DNA from: Sepioteuthis lessoniana
Taxonomy: Eukaryota; Mollusca; Cephalopoda; Myopsida; Loliginidae
Direction: 5' to 3'
Length of the DNA: 64,000 nt
Assembly (NCBI GenBank): GCA_963585895.1
Contig: OY757904.1
Coordinates: forward strand, 20,781,717 to 20,845,716
In this document: positions 43,414 through 54,637 of the stretch, in pieces
Position numbering within the stretch: position 1 is the stretch's first letter
Layout: each line of letters begins with the position of its first letter
Made by a program: the position numbers and the translations under genes
The notes under the pieces: generated by a model
Databases searched by the model: none
What the model saw: only the letters and a program-made list of their open reading frames with translations
Told to the model about the DNA's origin: nothing

Positions 43414-43717
43414 AATTAATGGATGCGCAAATGATTTCAAATTTGATATTATGATTTTTTTGTAAATTATTTATGATTATTCCGTACACCTGTGCGACAC
43501 GTGTTTCGGACACTTGGGTCCACATTAGGCGTTTGTTCGGCATCTAGTAGTACTGACACGCCTGACGATAACTGAAATGTCTGAAATATCTGTCCCACAT
43601 ATGGAATAATGATAAATAAATAAAAAGAATAACAATAAAATACAAATTTGAAATCATTTGAGGACCTACCTATTCATTTAAAAATATTTACTTTCCTCTT
43701 GTTGGTCTAACAACAAT

Positions 43718-43754
<37 letters not shown>
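42749..43754. other. AT-rich spacer with (TA)n tracts
   Basis: TA tracts at 43374-43411 and 43719-43752. No gene or recognisable repeat otherwise. Confidence 0.45.
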
Positions 43755-43758
<4 letters not shown>

Positions 43759-43980
43759 CCGGGACGGCATAAATGTAAACAAAACGAAAGCTACTACTTA
43801 ATGCCCTGTAATTCCCGAGCTGACGTGGTTCGCTTGTTGGCTGAGCAGTATGATAACTAAGGCTAACGTAAAGTTGGCCGGATTCACATCAAGCGTCCTA
43901 CGTGTCTAGCCACACTGAAGAGTTGTGATACAAAGAAACAGTTTGTCTGTGGATGACAATAGATATATAAAGATTATTTT
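43755..43980 (+). mobile_element. SINE-G, near full length
   Basis: 'cttaatgccctgtaattccc', A-box 'tggctgagcagtatg', B-box region decayed, 'cctacgtgtctagccacact', 'cagtttgtctgtggatgac'. It starts directly after a (TA)n tract. Confidence 0.75.
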
Positions 43981-44870
43981 TAAGCAGCATCTATATTTAT
44001 CTATCTATTTATTATAACAATGTTGGTTGTCACTAAATCACTTTGTGGGTTTCTGTCGAACCAAGTGCAATATGATATGGAGAGTGCTCAATATCTAGGA
44101 TAGAGCTATCATATAATAATAATGATAGATAAATATATTTTAGATTTATCTATTTAATTCCATGGAATTGAATATATATATTTATAGAGTAGTTTTTCAT
44201 AGCCTAATCTAAAGGGATATATTTTGCGTTAGTAAAAAACATGTTTGTGCACCCATGCCACTATGAGAAAGAGAGAAACAGAGACAGAGAAACAGAGAAA
44301 AAGTATTTATGCCTTGATGTATATTCGGCTGCTGCTGATATTTTTATCAACAAATTTATACTGTAATATTAGTATAAATAAATCTATGAAAACACTAATA
44401 TATCCGCTCAATGTTAAGATGGATAAACGATGTTGAAAGAAATAAACCGAAATGTTGAGAAGATATGAAATAAATTCCATATCTACTGTTAGTTGAATAA
44501 GCATAGATAATTCCATACTTATTGAAGAAATATCTATTTCTTCACTTTATTATACAATTTAGGTAGGTTCATAAGTAGATGAAATAGTTGATTTATTTAT
44601 GAAGTTAATTGGCTAAAAAAATATACGTTTAATATTCTTGGAGGAAAATTTCTAATTATTTTGGATTTTGATCTTTCAAAATTTTTGCGTCGAGTCAAAT
44701 ATTGTCGTCCACGAAATATTTCAAAATTTAAAAACTAGCACAAATGTGCGTATTGGTAAGTTAATTAAAAAATACTGATACAAAAATTACAGCTTCTCGA
44801 CCTTATTTTTTGCACAAAAAGTAACCCATTTTTAGTATGGGAATCAGTTGGACGTGGACGAGTATTAAAA
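43981..44870. other. AT-rich spacer, no gene
   Basis: Frames at 44245-44516 are AT-rich translations without motif. Confidence 0.45.
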
Positions 44871-44937
44871 ATACCATCTTACCTCGGTATCGAATCCGGA
44901 AGTAGTCAGCAGAAACCAGATGAGGTAAAGATGGTAT
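44871..44937. other. Hairpin with 15/16-bp arms
   Basis: ataccatcttacctc at 44871-44885 pairs with gaggtaaagatggtat at 44922-44937 (one bulged base) around a 36-base loop. It could be the end of a foldback element or an RNA hairpin. Confidence 0.6.
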
Positions 44938-45220
44938 TATATATAGTAGAGGATTGTGGAATGCCCTGTTTTTCATTGGTTGTTACTGAAGTACAGATGT
45001 GTATAAGATCGACCGAAGTCCGGCCATATTATATTTTTTATTTTTGCTTTGGTAGAGGCACGAGCGTAGCACGTCGCGATCAAGGAGGCGGCTTGGCTCT
45101 TCTAGAGTCAAGCCGGGGTTTCTGTCGGAGCCGATATGATGCATATAACCCGAAATCGGCGATGAAGACAGTGCATCACTGAAGACCTACCTTGATGCAT
45201 CTAGGATATATGATTGAAAA

Positions 45221-45223
<3 letters not shown>
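44938..45223. other. GC-richer patch, no gene called
   Basis: An 83-codon frame at 44931-45182 starts inside the hairpin arm. It has no recognisable domain. The patch (45050-45180) is richer in G and C than its surroundings. Confidence 0.35.
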
Positions 45224-45262
<39 letters not shown>

Positions 45263-45291
45263 AGTCGTTCTGATACCATAGATTCCTTTGA

Positions 45292-45342
<51 letters not shown>

Positions 45343-45520
45343 TTCGTCTCTATCGGTTTTGTCTGGTCTTCTAGACTGCATCCATTGTCAGCACTGAGAT
45401 GTTTTATGTAAGTCTTTGCCATCCAACACTAGTGTGTCCATGTGTCGGAGTCCATTGTAGAATATCACATATCAAGTCGTCTCTACTTTTCCACCAGTAT
45501 CAAGCATGATTTCTTTGTCT
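45224..45520 (-). mobile_element. RTE-like LINE 3' end rich in microsatellites
   Basis: On the minus strand: 'gacttgatatgtgatattct', 'tggcaaagacttacataaaa', 'catctcagtgctgacaatgg', then a (GT)n/(GA)n block (45292-45340) where the family has GAGAGAGGGTCAGGG, then 'atggtatcagaac' and a (TA)n tract (45224-45261) in place of the usual (ATG)n tail. Confidence 0.7.
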
Positions 45521-45936
45521 TAATTGGATTGACATGGGATGGAAGGCAAGTTGTAACGGTACTGCCTGTCACGGTACCAAATCGAAAGTTGTAACGCTAC
45601 CTGACCCTGATAAAAAGAGTCTAACACAACACGACTCTGTTGGTTTCGTATATACGAAATTTATTTGTGGTGGACCGCTTGTTGTATTATTCGTCGAAAA
45701 TAGAGACAAAGAAGAATGTGTCAGCAAGAAGATAAAAAGGTGAACGGAGAAGAGACGAAAGAGAGAGAGAGAGATACATACAGTTGTTATTATCTTTCTC
45801 CTCGCGGGCCATTTATGTTTTGCGGCGCATGCGTGATTCAAGGTTTGCTTCTGGTTTCTTTGTGTCTTTCTCTTCTATGTGTCTCCTGTGGGTCTCTCCA
45901 AGGAGTTTGTTTTGTATCTTCAAATCCGTTCTAATA
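45521..45936. other. No gene called
   Basis: Frames of 69-97 codons on both strands overlap the LINE at their right ends. A 90-codon minus-strand frame at 45569-45841 has a hydrophobic stretch but no domain or exon context I could defend. Confidence 0.35.
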
Positions 45937-46425
45937 TCATCATCATCATTATCATTTCGTGCAGCCGACACGGATATCCCTGACCCTCTCTCGCCATCCG
46001 TCTCTATAGTCCATTGCTCCCGGGAGGTCTTCCAGGCATTATCCTGTATCGGCACAGAGTTGTTGTATATAGGTTCTAGCTGGTCGTCCTGCCTTTGATC
46101 GTCCATGTGATGGGGTCCATTGGTGTATGTCGTTTATGAATTCGTCCTTACTTCTCTAGCAGTGTCCTGCATGTCTGGTTCGTCTAACTTGGATAGAGTT
46201 TCGTGATGGGTGGTAGATGACTGTATAACTGCTGTTTTGTGAGGTGTTGCCACCAGGATTTATTCAATATTCCTGGCAGCATTCTTGTGTAATTGCTATC
46301 AAGCTTTTTCACCATACGTTCCGTTAGCGTCCAGGCAGTGCATCCATACAGCAGTATCAACACGACCGCGGTTTGAAAAAACTGCGTTTCATTTTATCGG
46401 TCAGGTCTGACATCCATGCCATTAA
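45937..46425 (-). mobile_element. RTE-like LINE 3' part, antisense
   Basis: Starts with the antisense (ATG)n tail 'atcatcatcatcattatcat', then 'gacacggatatccctgaccc', 'gcacagagttgttgtatata', 'gtggtagatgactgtataac', and ends near 'tatcggtcaggtctgacatc' (SDLTD region). The coding frame is interrupted several times. Confidence 0.85.
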
Positions 46426-46553
46426 AAAAATAAAAAAACGTTAAGGTTATACAATGGCTAGTAATTTTCTGTTGCTAGTCATTTACAAGGTTGGATTAGT
46501 TTGGTACAAAGCCAGAAATATGGGAATCTTATGAGAACAGAACTCGCTAAGAA

Positions 46554-47023
46554 TGTTAACGACACAATAAAGACGAGTGACACAGTTCTTATAAAAATAT
46601 ACCTCTCACTTTATTTGAAAGGGTTGTGTGCGAGAGGGAGTTGGAGACCGAACAGAAATGCAACATATTGACCCCCCCCCCACTCTATTGGCCATAATAG
46701 CGTTTCTTTCCCGTTCTCCTGGGCTGCTCAACCGGGGGCCTGGGCGCCCAGCCTCTCTGGCTGCTGATTTTCTCTATTGCATCTTATGTCCAATTCGTCT
46801 GATCCCCAGCTGATCTGATCTCCAAACTGATGGAATTTCCTGTGTACTGAGTTATAAAATAGTTTAATGTCCACCTTCTTCTTGTGGGCGTCACAACTTC
46901 GCACTCATTCAACCTGTCCACGGTCAATGTTATAATATCCTGATCGACCGGATGCACCTGTTATTTACACTGGTCCATTTCTTATTTTGACAGCCCGGCC
47001 GGGTCGTAGGTCAATATACAACA
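46554..47023 (-). mobile_element. LTR fossil, same family as 13648-14084
   Basis: On the minus strand it begins tgttgtatattgacc, continues with 'gaccagtgtaaataacagg', 'ccccggttgagca', 'gtcaatatgttgca' and 'gaggtatatttttataag', in the same order as 13648-14084. The 5' end is clear; the 3' end is taken at gttaaca and no convincing TSD is seen. No internal region, so probably a solo remnant. Confidence 0.5.
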
Positions 47024-47744
47024 TATCCAGTTGCTCATACATAAGAAAAAAAAGGAATAAAGAAGGAAGATATCTAGTTGGCTAAGCCTCGGTCTTTAAG
47101 GAACGGAAATGACGAATACGACCCCAGATTATAATAGGAACCAAATATTTATTCCAAAAAGAAAACAAATACAAATAGCATGAAGGGCGTAATGGTCCTA
47201 TTGAATCGAAGATTTCTTTTATATGGAATGATGCATGCAATAATTTATAGACAAGTGTATCAAACAGTGGAATGATCTGTATAAACCATAAGTCTGAATA
47301 CGACAGTTCATGAGTGATATATTCGACACATTAAACTTATCCATTTCAGTGAGAAATTTCGATTGTCTTTACTTGATTTGTCCTCTGTGCGTGCTCATAC
47401 TCGTTGTTTTTCCTTCCTCGCATTTTCAAAGGGAACACCAGAGGTTCATTCATCCTTTCTGCACTAAGACTTCTCCGCGACAGCCTTTGATGGGCCTTTG
47501 GGTAGGCTGGCTCCTTCGCAGAGCTCTCCCTAAAAGAGTGCGAACTTTTCGGCGCGTCTTCACATCATCACGATCGGTCTGGGACTGACTTTCTGTTTTC
47601 TATTCTGAGCCCACTTTAACTTTTTCCTCGTTTGAGTTTGTTTCAACCAATCACTAACACAAGCACCTGCCTGTTGCTACAATAGCTTGGATTTTGGGGT
47701 TAACTTCCGTTCACCTTATTTGTTTTCCCTTATTGTACTTATAG

Positions 47745-47782
<38 letters not shown>

Positions 47783-47945
47783 GTAACAGTTTATTCAATG
47801 GCAAATCAACCCTTTATCGGTTATCTCAAATCGAAACTAGATTCATTTGTAAATGTTTTATTACAACATACCTATTTATATTTTCAATGCAATCTTTTTA
47901 ATCCCTTTTGATATATGATTATTTCCGGTAATCCAATTATATTCC
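47024..47945. other. No gene called; (CT)n at 47745-47778
   Basis: Holds the weak match to 12960-13270 at about 47590-47660. The 92-codon frame at 47310-47588 contains no recognisable domain. Confidence 0.35.
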
Positions 47946-47989
47946 GTGGGTGTGTCCCCATGGCGTTGTGGCAAACGTGCACGATTGCA

Positions 47990-48490
47990 ACATTTGAATA
48001 TGTCAGTGCATGTCAGTGCACCTGTGAGTTATGGCAATGAAGGGGTACTCCACATTCTCAGAGCTCCGAAAGTGGAGTCTTACCACTGGCTGAAGTTTAT
48101 TGTCAAACTAAGAACATCCCTCTGCGGTCACCACCGATAAGGTATTTTGATGTTATGTTATATACAGAAATCTCTACTGATTTACAAATACATTTTAAAC
48201 CCACTTACCAGCAAAATAAATAAACAAATAAAAACTCTTGAAACCACGATTTAGTTCTATTTCACCCATAGATATGACACTTATCAGATGCTACCACTCC
48301 GGGTCAGAGTGGACCTGGGAACAATGGCAATAAAGGGGTACTCCGCATTCCCTAAAGCTCCAGCATTACTAGAATCTCACTATCAGGTTGTTTTGTGTCA
48401 TATTCAGGACACTCTGGGGTCGGGGGTCTTACTCTGCTGCAGAAAAGCAGTCAGTGTATTCTACTGCCCCAGCCGACTGGGAAAATATCG
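47990..48490 (-). mobile_element. Two element B heads
   Basis: A partial head at 47990-48140 (ggcaatgaaggggtactcc) is followed after AT-rich sequence by a well preserved one at 48245-48490: 'taccactccgggtcagagtg', 'caataaaggggtactccgca', 'tcattcaggacactc'-like and 'cagtcagtgtattctactgc' to 'cagccgactggg'. Confidence 0.75.
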
Positions 48491-48494
48491 TAAA

Positions 48495-48728
48495 TGTGTC
48501 CTCGTGGCGTAGTAACTAAAGCACCGGACTGCAACATCAAAGTAAGCTAGTTTTGATTCCAAACGCACTATTACATTCACTTTTGGGCTAATACCCAAGA
48601 GAAAGGTATGAACCCTCCTATCTCCTTCAGCTATGGGTTAAATAGCATTTCTACTTCCCTTCTACAATGATGGCTTTGGTAATAAATAATACAGAAAAGT
48701 TAATATATCGTTAAATGAAGAAACCGAA
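48495..48728 (+). mobile_element. SINE-A
   Basis: Head 'ctcgtggcgtagtaactaaa', central domain 'acccaagagaaaggtatgaa', 'agctatgggttaaatagcat', hairpin decayed ('ggtaataaataat' / 'gttaatatatcg'). Directly follows a B head. Confidence 0.75.
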
Positions 48729-48799
48729 ACTTATAATACATGTACGCTTAATCTTGAATAAATTGACAGATATTCAACGTTACATTTTTAATTTACATC

Positions 48800-48808
48800 A
48801 GTATATAC

Positions 48809-48875
<67 letters not shown>
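48800..48875. repeat. (AT)n(GT)n microsatellite
   Basis: Short AT tract followed by about 25 GT dinucleotides. Confidence 0.95.
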
Positions 48876-48876
<1 letters not shown>

Positions 48877-49123
48877 TATTCTTATAGCATAAAATAAAAT
48901 AATGATAAAAACTCACGACTTAGAGTTTCGCATTGTCGATCCTCAAGTGAGCTAGTATTCAATACGTCTGACTTCTATTAAATTTAACTCAAAAAACATT
49001 TTTATCCTGTTTTATCATCATTCCATTTTGAACTTGAAAACCATTGCGATATTTCTGTGCATTGTCACGCAAAAACGATGTAATGTTTTACAGATTACGA
49101 AACGCTTTAACGGTTAAATTCTA

Positions 49124-49166
<43 letters not shown>

Positions 49167-50240
49167 CAGAAATATCCAATGGAAGATGAGTTGGGAATAA
49201 TTCTTTTTAAGACCTTCTTAATCCTCCATAATCCGCAAGATACACATTTATAAATATATAAGAGGATTCTTAAAATCTCCAGGAGTGCTCAATGTATGAT
49301 GATAAATTTCAAGCAAAGCAAATTTCCATATAATTGAAAAAGCTCAACCAACAATCATTTGGCTATTATAAATTTATTTCAGCAGGCAACTTTTTAAAGA
49401 AGACCACTTTCATCAAATTGCCATCATACAATGAAGAGAATTTTTTTTTAATTTTCTTTTTTTCCTATGGACTCTTCTTTGTTCAATATATATATATATC
49501 TATATATATATAAACATTCCCTCAAAGACGATGGCAACTTTGATCTGGTTGCAGCATCTTCATGGGGTCTGAATATTGTTGATACTCTCCTTATTTTGGA
49601 ACCTGATCAATATCTGTGATCACTTGCTGTTATCCAGCTATATTATCTGTGTTTAATCTAGGAGAAATTGAAACCAGTATTCAGAGTATTATAATTTTAC
49701 TTTTCGCAAATGTATTTTGGTTTAAGTATTCCTAAAGAAAAACGTCAAACATAATTTCACAGCTATTCTAGCTTTTAAATGATGCCAGGAAAAAAGGACC
49801 AAAACATACGAACTGTTTTATTGAATATCTGTATTGTTTTCTTTTTTGTTGTTTTGCTTTTGTTAGTTTTTTCTTTATTTTGTTTTCAGGAACGCTAGTT
49901 GGATCAATATTTACGTTTTCCGTTGTTTTTTTGTTTTGTTTTTTTTTTTGTTGTTTTTTTGTTTTATTTTTTGTTTTTGTGAAGCTGTTATCTCATAACC
50001 ATTACGCAACACTCCATTTATTCTCTACTTCTTTTTCTATTTGAAAATGGCACGTCGTACTGCAGATAACGGATCTCCGATTAACAAGGGAGATAATTCT
50101 TCGTACACATTTTATCTTCTTTTCATGTTAACTCGTATAGGCCAGTTTTGGCGGCCATTAAATTCAATATCGAGTCACATTCCATCTATGGAATTTATAT
50201 CAAAATCATCACACAGTTTCCGCCATAAATTATGGTGTTA
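48876..50240. other. AT-rich spacer, no gene
   Basis: (TA)n tracts at 49124-49165 and 49490-49510; T-rich run at 49840-49990. A 72-codon frame at 50041-50259 shows no known domain. Confidence 0.45.
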
Positions 50241-50244
50241 TTTA

Positions 50245-50368
50245 TCTTGCTTAATGTAGTGGTTAGAGATCCTAAACAAGATCATTACTACTGAGTTCGA
50301 TTCTCACTGGGTGCTTCCGTTCTTCTGGTCTTAATCCAATCAAGTCGAAGCTTAATAAATGATTTCTT
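50245..50368 (+). mobile_element. SINE-D, decayed
   Basis: 'taatgtagtggttagagatc', B-box 'gagttcgattctcactggg', 'tcttctggtcttaatcc', 'gaagcttaataaatga'. The 3' hairpin is largely lost. Confidence 0.6.
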
Positions 50369-50429
50369 ACGTGTGGTTCAGCACTTCTCTATGGCATCAG
50401 TTGACTGATTAATTCGGTGAAATGGCATG

Positions 50430-51290
50430 TCAACCCGTGTCGGGTTATTTTATGCTAAGAAATTAAAGAATCTCATTAATTGTGCATCTATATTGATATT
50501 TTCGGTAAAATTATTTCATGAGAGGGTTGTAACGTAATGGCGTAGGGATTTCGGTTCATGCCTTAGAGATTAGTTAGGTTGAGAACCTTTCGGCTCAGCA
50601 CATGGGTTAGTTAGGTGCAAACACTGATGCAGGTGTTAATGCAGGCGCGCGCGGGCGGACGAAGGTATCACTCAGAGATGTCACAATAGTCCGAGACAAA
50701 ACGGGTGACGGAGTGCGAGTGACGTTACGCACCGGAAGCGCGCAGAGGTTTGTGGGAGATTTGAAGAAAGTTAGGGAGTTGAATACTAGACGCCAAATGA
50801 GGAGGATCGACTTTTGGAGCTCGCACACGCGAGGCGAACTTACGCCCTATGGGGGCCTCCCGAGATGGGAGCCAAATGAATAAGACAGCATAGAAGATTG
50901 TCTCTCCTCCTCATATCGAAACCGTTAACTCAAAGTTAATAAAAAGGTTTCGTACCTGAACAAGAAGTCGTTACGTGTTTTTTCGTAATTTCGAGATTCC
51001 TATGTTCTATCGTTATGAATATTACATGTCTATTTCGCACATGGCGTTAATTGTGGCTAAGGTAACAAGGGTGTTTTTCACACGGTTTTATCGAATACTT
51101 TTTAAACAGATCTGTTTGACCTTAACAGGTATCACCACTCCGGATCAGAGTTGACCAAAAACTAATGGCAATGAAGAGGTACCCCACACTTAGCAAATCT
51201 TCAGTGCTGAAACCTCACCATCAGATTAAGTTTAATGACATACCCAAAGCAATCATTTTTAGAAAGATTATACCCCTTTGCATGGGATAC
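50430..51290 (-). mobile_element. Element B with an LTR-like insertion
   Basis: Tail hairpin 'aatggcatgtcaacccgtgt' / 'cgggttattttatgc' at the left, head 'atcaccactccggatcagag', 'gaaacctcaccatcagatta' at the right. The GC-rich piece 50528-50975 between them is foreign. Confidence 0.65.
50528..50975 (+). mobile_element. Probable solo LTR fossil
   Basis: GC-rich 448-bp block inside a B copy, starting tgtaacg and ending cgttacg, with AATAAA about 50 bp before its right end (50938-50943). The TSD is not certain (gggt / gtgt at best). I rate it below the other LTR fossils. Confidence 0.4.
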
Positions 51291-51415
51291 ACAGGGTGCA
51301 GAAGCAAAAAATGGAATAGGGAGGATTGGCTTCATGCCTTTTCTACAGGGTGCAGAAGCAAAACAATGAATAGGGAGGATTAGATTTATGCCTTTACTAC
51401 AGGTTACAGAAGAAA
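51291..51415. repeat. 54-bp tandem repeat, two units plus
   Basis: 'acagggtgcagaagcaaaa ... aatagggaggatt ... atgcctttactac' recurs at 51291, 51345 and 51399. Confidence 0.85.
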
Positions 51416-51519
51416 AATATGAAATAATTTTTTTAGTCAGATTAGTCAAATTTTATTTTAAAAAATATGATAAATCTAAATTTTCATGATTAACTCTATT
51501 ATTCAAGCACTTTTTAAAA

Positions 51520-52030
51520 TTAAAATTCAGCTCAATATGAGTGAGCAAGAAAAGAAACAGCAAAGAATCTATGATTTGCTTAACGCTGAAACCAAGCAAA
51601 AATTTCTTTGTCTACCGTATACAAAGCTAAGAAAGAAATCTTACATAAAAAGAGTTTTTTAAGGAAAAGTATGGTGGTGGATTGAACAAAAACGAAAAAA
51701 AATCTTTTTAACTGCTCACGTTTCGGCAGTTAAGAAGGACCCCCACAGCATCAATGAGAAAGCACGCTAATTAATTGAAAGTCCATGAGAAAACTGAGGA
51801 CAGTAATTAAACAAGATTCAAGCCAAGACCTCAACCCCCATGATTACGCTATATTGGGGTTTTTAGAAAACAAAACAAATGCAATTTCCTATCCAAATAT
51901 TGGTTCACTTAAGACTGTTATTGAGGAGCAATGGAATAAAATGTCAGAAGAATTTATTTTGAAGACATGCAAATCGTTTCGAAGGTGTGTTGTTACAATA
52001 ATTTTAAAAAATAGAGGCCATCTTGAGTAA
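51520..52030 (+). mobile_element. Tc1/mariner relic with deleted core
   Basis: N-terminal pieces 'MSEQEKKQQRIYDLLNAETKQ' in shortened form and GGLNKNEKKSFLTAHVSAV are followed by a frame (51785-52030) SMRKLRTVIKQD that joins directly to SQDLNPHDYAILGFLENKTN and ends in CKSFRRCVVTIILKNRGHLE. In the intact family these parts are separated by nearly 200 residues holding the first two catalytic acids, so the core is deleted. The last part belongs to the third catalytic region (SPDLNPLDY). Inverted termini not found. Confidence 0.75.
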
Positions 52031-52153
52031 ATTTACTATTTTATGTCTATATTATTATTTTGTTGTTTATTTTAGAAGATTAAAATTAATCTTGTTTTTT
52101 AATAGAGCCGTTTATTATTATACTAGAATATTACTAATTTTGCTTCCACACTC

Positions 52154-52240
52154 TGTTAGTCAACATATTCTAAGCCCCTACGACAGGACTTTGTGGCGTC
52201 AGTAATGCTGAGTGCAAGAAATTTGGTTGACTAACATTAC
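52154..52240. other. 11-bp inverted repeat pair
   Basis: tgttagtcaac at 52154 and gttgactaaca near 52230 are perfect inverted copies bounding about 87 bp. Could be a tiny foldback element or a leftover of the transposon to the left. Confidence 0.45.
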
Positions 52241-52244
52241 TTTG

Positions 52245-52985
52245 CTGCTGCTCGTTCCAAACTATGCAGTAGTGTTTCGGCTTAGCAGCAGCAAACATAG
52301 ACCTCTATGTTAATGCACACAAAACGGAATATATGTGCTATAACCAAACAGGGGACATCTCCACTCTAGAAGGAACCCCTCTTAAACTAGTAGACAAATT
52401 CACTTACCTAGGAAGCAGCGTCGAATCAACCGAAAAGGACATCGAAACGAGGTTAGCGAAAGCATGGACAGCTATCAATAGGTTATCGATTATTTGGAAA
52501 TCAGACCTAACCGATTAAATGAAACGCAGTTTCTTCCACGCAGCGGTCACATCGATACTGCTATATGGCTGCACTACATGGACGCTAACAAAACGGCTGG
52601 AGAAGAAGCTAGACGGCAATTACACAAGAATGCTACGTGCAATCTTGAACAAGTCCTGGCGGCGACACCCCACAAGACACCAACTGTACGGCCACCTACC
52701 CCTATCACGAAAACTATTCAAGTTAGACGAGCCAGACATGCAGGACACTGCTGGAGAAGCAGGGACGAACTCATAAGTGATGTACTCTTATGGACCCCCA
52801 CACATGGCCGTGCAAAAGCAGGACGACCAGCACGAACATACGTTCAGCAGGTATGTGAGGATACGGGATGTTGTCCTGAAGACCTACCTAGGGCGATGAA
52901 CGATAGGGAAGAGTGGCGAGAGAGGGTCAGGGATATCCGTGCTACCAGCGCGATATGATGATGATGATGATGATGATGAACATTA
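52245..52985 (+). mobile_element. RTE-like LINE 3' part, best preserved
   Basis: Reads from the post-RT segment YMCYNQTGDISTLEGTPLKL, DKFTYLGSSVESTEKDIETR, AWTAINRLSIIWKSDLTD, stop, MKRSFFHAAVTSILLYGCTT, ... RRARHAGHCWRSRDELISDV, GRAKAGRPARTYVQQVCEDT, EEWRERVRDIRATSAI, then 'gcgatatgatgatgatgatg'. The conserved GHCWRSRDELISDVLLWTP block and the (ATG)n tail are typical of the family. One in-frame stop (TAA in gattaaatg) is shared with 61940-62444; a frame change follows in the LP(P)I region. The 5' part, including endonuclease and most of the RT, is absent. Confidence 0.9.
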
Positions 52986-53227
52986 CTTTAAACTAGTCAA
53001 ATCTGCAGAAGAAAGTAAAGAACTAGGTAGAGAGAAACTTAAAATAAATACGAAATGACGAAAAACAAAAAAAAAACTAAAGCATAGAAATTTATAATTA
53101 AATAGCAAAGAGTGAAAGTAAAATATAGATTTGTGATTTCCATCATATTATATCTATTCACGTTAAATTATTGAATGATTTCAATGGTTGAAGCGCTGCA
53201 TATTTGGATAATAGTGAAGACATCTGA
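52986..53227. other. AT-rich spacer
   Basis: Nothing recognised. Confidence 0.5.
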
Positions 53228-53552
53228 CGGTTTGGTTTGGTTTGGTTTGGTTTTATGGCATATCAACCTTTGTAGGTTATTTAACGCCAAATCCATTTTT
53301 ACGTAAATAATCTATTCTATTTAAAACAATTCAATTTAGCATAAGTACAGAGTTTAATTGTCAAAAACATTTCCATTTCAAACTATTCAAGCAGTTATAT
53401 GTAACAATTCAGTTAAGTGTAAATACAGTTTTAATGTCGCAAAAACATTTCTATTTAAAATAATTCAGTTAAGCATAAGCAGGCAGTTTAAATGTAAGTA
53501 CGGTTTAATTGTCAAAAACATTTCTATTTCAAGCTATTCAGTTTGAAGACAT
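53228..53552 (-). mobile_element. Element B tail and interior
   Basis: (GGTTT)n, hairpin 'atggcatatcaacctttgta' / 'ggttatttaacgcc', then four subrepeats of 'catttctatttcaaactatt' and 'agcataagtacagagttta' type. The head is missing. Confidence 0.8.
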
Positions 53553-53621
53553 CTGAATATAGTATAGAAATTAGAGCTATGATTAGTTCCAAGAAGTCGA
53601 GCAGTTAATTATTTCTTAACA

Positions 53622-53665
53622 ACATCATCATCATGCAAACAGCACGGATTACTCTCTCCCTCTTC

Positions 53666-53708
<43 letters not shown>

Positions 53709-53968
53709 CAACGTTATCATCGATCTTTCTTAGTAAGTCCTTTAGAGAGCGTCCAATGTCCACACAGAGCCGATGTATGTAAGTCCATCGGAGAATGTCG
53801 CAAATGAGTTCGTTCCTGCCTCACCAGTAGAGCCCAAGATGTCTTGTATGTCTTACATGGTTGGTTTGCGAGATTAGGAGCAAGTGGCCGTACAGCTGGT
53901 GTTTCCATAATTTGTTCAAAACAGCACGCAGTATTCTTGCGTCGTTTCCGTCTAACATTTTCTCTAAT
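53622..53968 (-). mobile_element. RTE-like LINE 3' end with internal (CT)n
   Basis: Antisense (ATG)n tail 'acatcatcatcatgc', then 'aacagcacggattactctct', a (CT)n expansion at 53665-53705, then 'ccacacagagccgatgtatg', 'gtggccgtacagctggtgtt' to 'ccgtctaacattttctc'. The expansion lies where the family has GAGAGAGGGTCAGGG. Confidence 0.8.
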
Positions 53969-53974
53969 GATGTG

Positions 53975-54425
53975 GTTTGCTTTGGTTTCATGGTATATCA
54001 ACCTTTGTAAGTTATTTAATGCTAAATCCCTTTTCATACATATAAACAGTTCTATTTAAAACAATTCAGTTTAATATAAGTACTGTTTTTGCTTACACAC
54101 ATAATCTAAAAACAGTTCTATATCAAACAATTCAGTTTAGCATAAGTAGACAGTTTAGATATCAAAACAGTCCTATTTCAAGTAATTCAGTTTAACATAA
54201 ATGCGCAGTTTACTTCTATTTGACGCATGGAGAGGACCCTATCAGGTGCTACCACTCCGGGCCAGAGTGTACCTGGGAGTGATGGCAATAAAGAGGCGTT
54301 TTGCTTTCCCCAAAGCTCCAGCATTACTACAGCCTCATCATCGAATTGATTTGTGTCATATCATGGACACTCGCTGGGGGAGTCATGCCGTCAGTGTATA
54401 TTGTAGCCCCAACCAACTGAGCCAT
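53975..54425 (-). mobile_element. Element B, complete-looking
   Basis: Tail hairpin 'catggtatatcaacctttgt' / 'gttatttaatgc', three AT-rich subrepeats, head 'taccactccgggccagagtg', 'catcatcgaattgatttgtg', 'agtgtatattgtagccccaa'. About 450 bp. Confidence 0.8.
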
Positions 54426-54429
54426 TTCT

Positions 54430-54569
54430 CTGAGTATTGGCTAAGATGCTAAACTACGACATCATAGTAAGCGAGGTACAACTCCAGTCACACTATAACG
54501 TTGACTTTTAGATTGATAACCTTGGAAAGGGTGTGAACCTACTTATCACCCCAGCTATGTACCAAATTT

Positions 54570-54575
<6 letters not shown>
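54430..54575 (+). mobile_element. SINE-A, 3' truncated
   Basis: 'gctaagatgctaaactacga' (head), 'cagtcacactataacgttga', 'aaccttggaaagggtgtgaa', 'ccagctatgtaccaaatttt'. The copy stops at the (TA)n tract; the hairpin tail is absent. Confidence 0.65.

Positions 54576-54634
<59 letters not shown>
54576..54634. repeat. (TA)n microsatellite, left of mariner
   Basis: About 28 TA dinucleotides directly abutting the mariner terminus. The right side of the element also abuts (TA)n (55555-55584). Confidence 0.95.

Positions 54635-54637
<3 letters not shown>

Noticed and set aside
45569-45841. Possible 90-residue secreted or membrane protein on the minus strand
   Set aside because: No recognisable domain, overlaps low-complexity CT-rich DNA and a LINE border.
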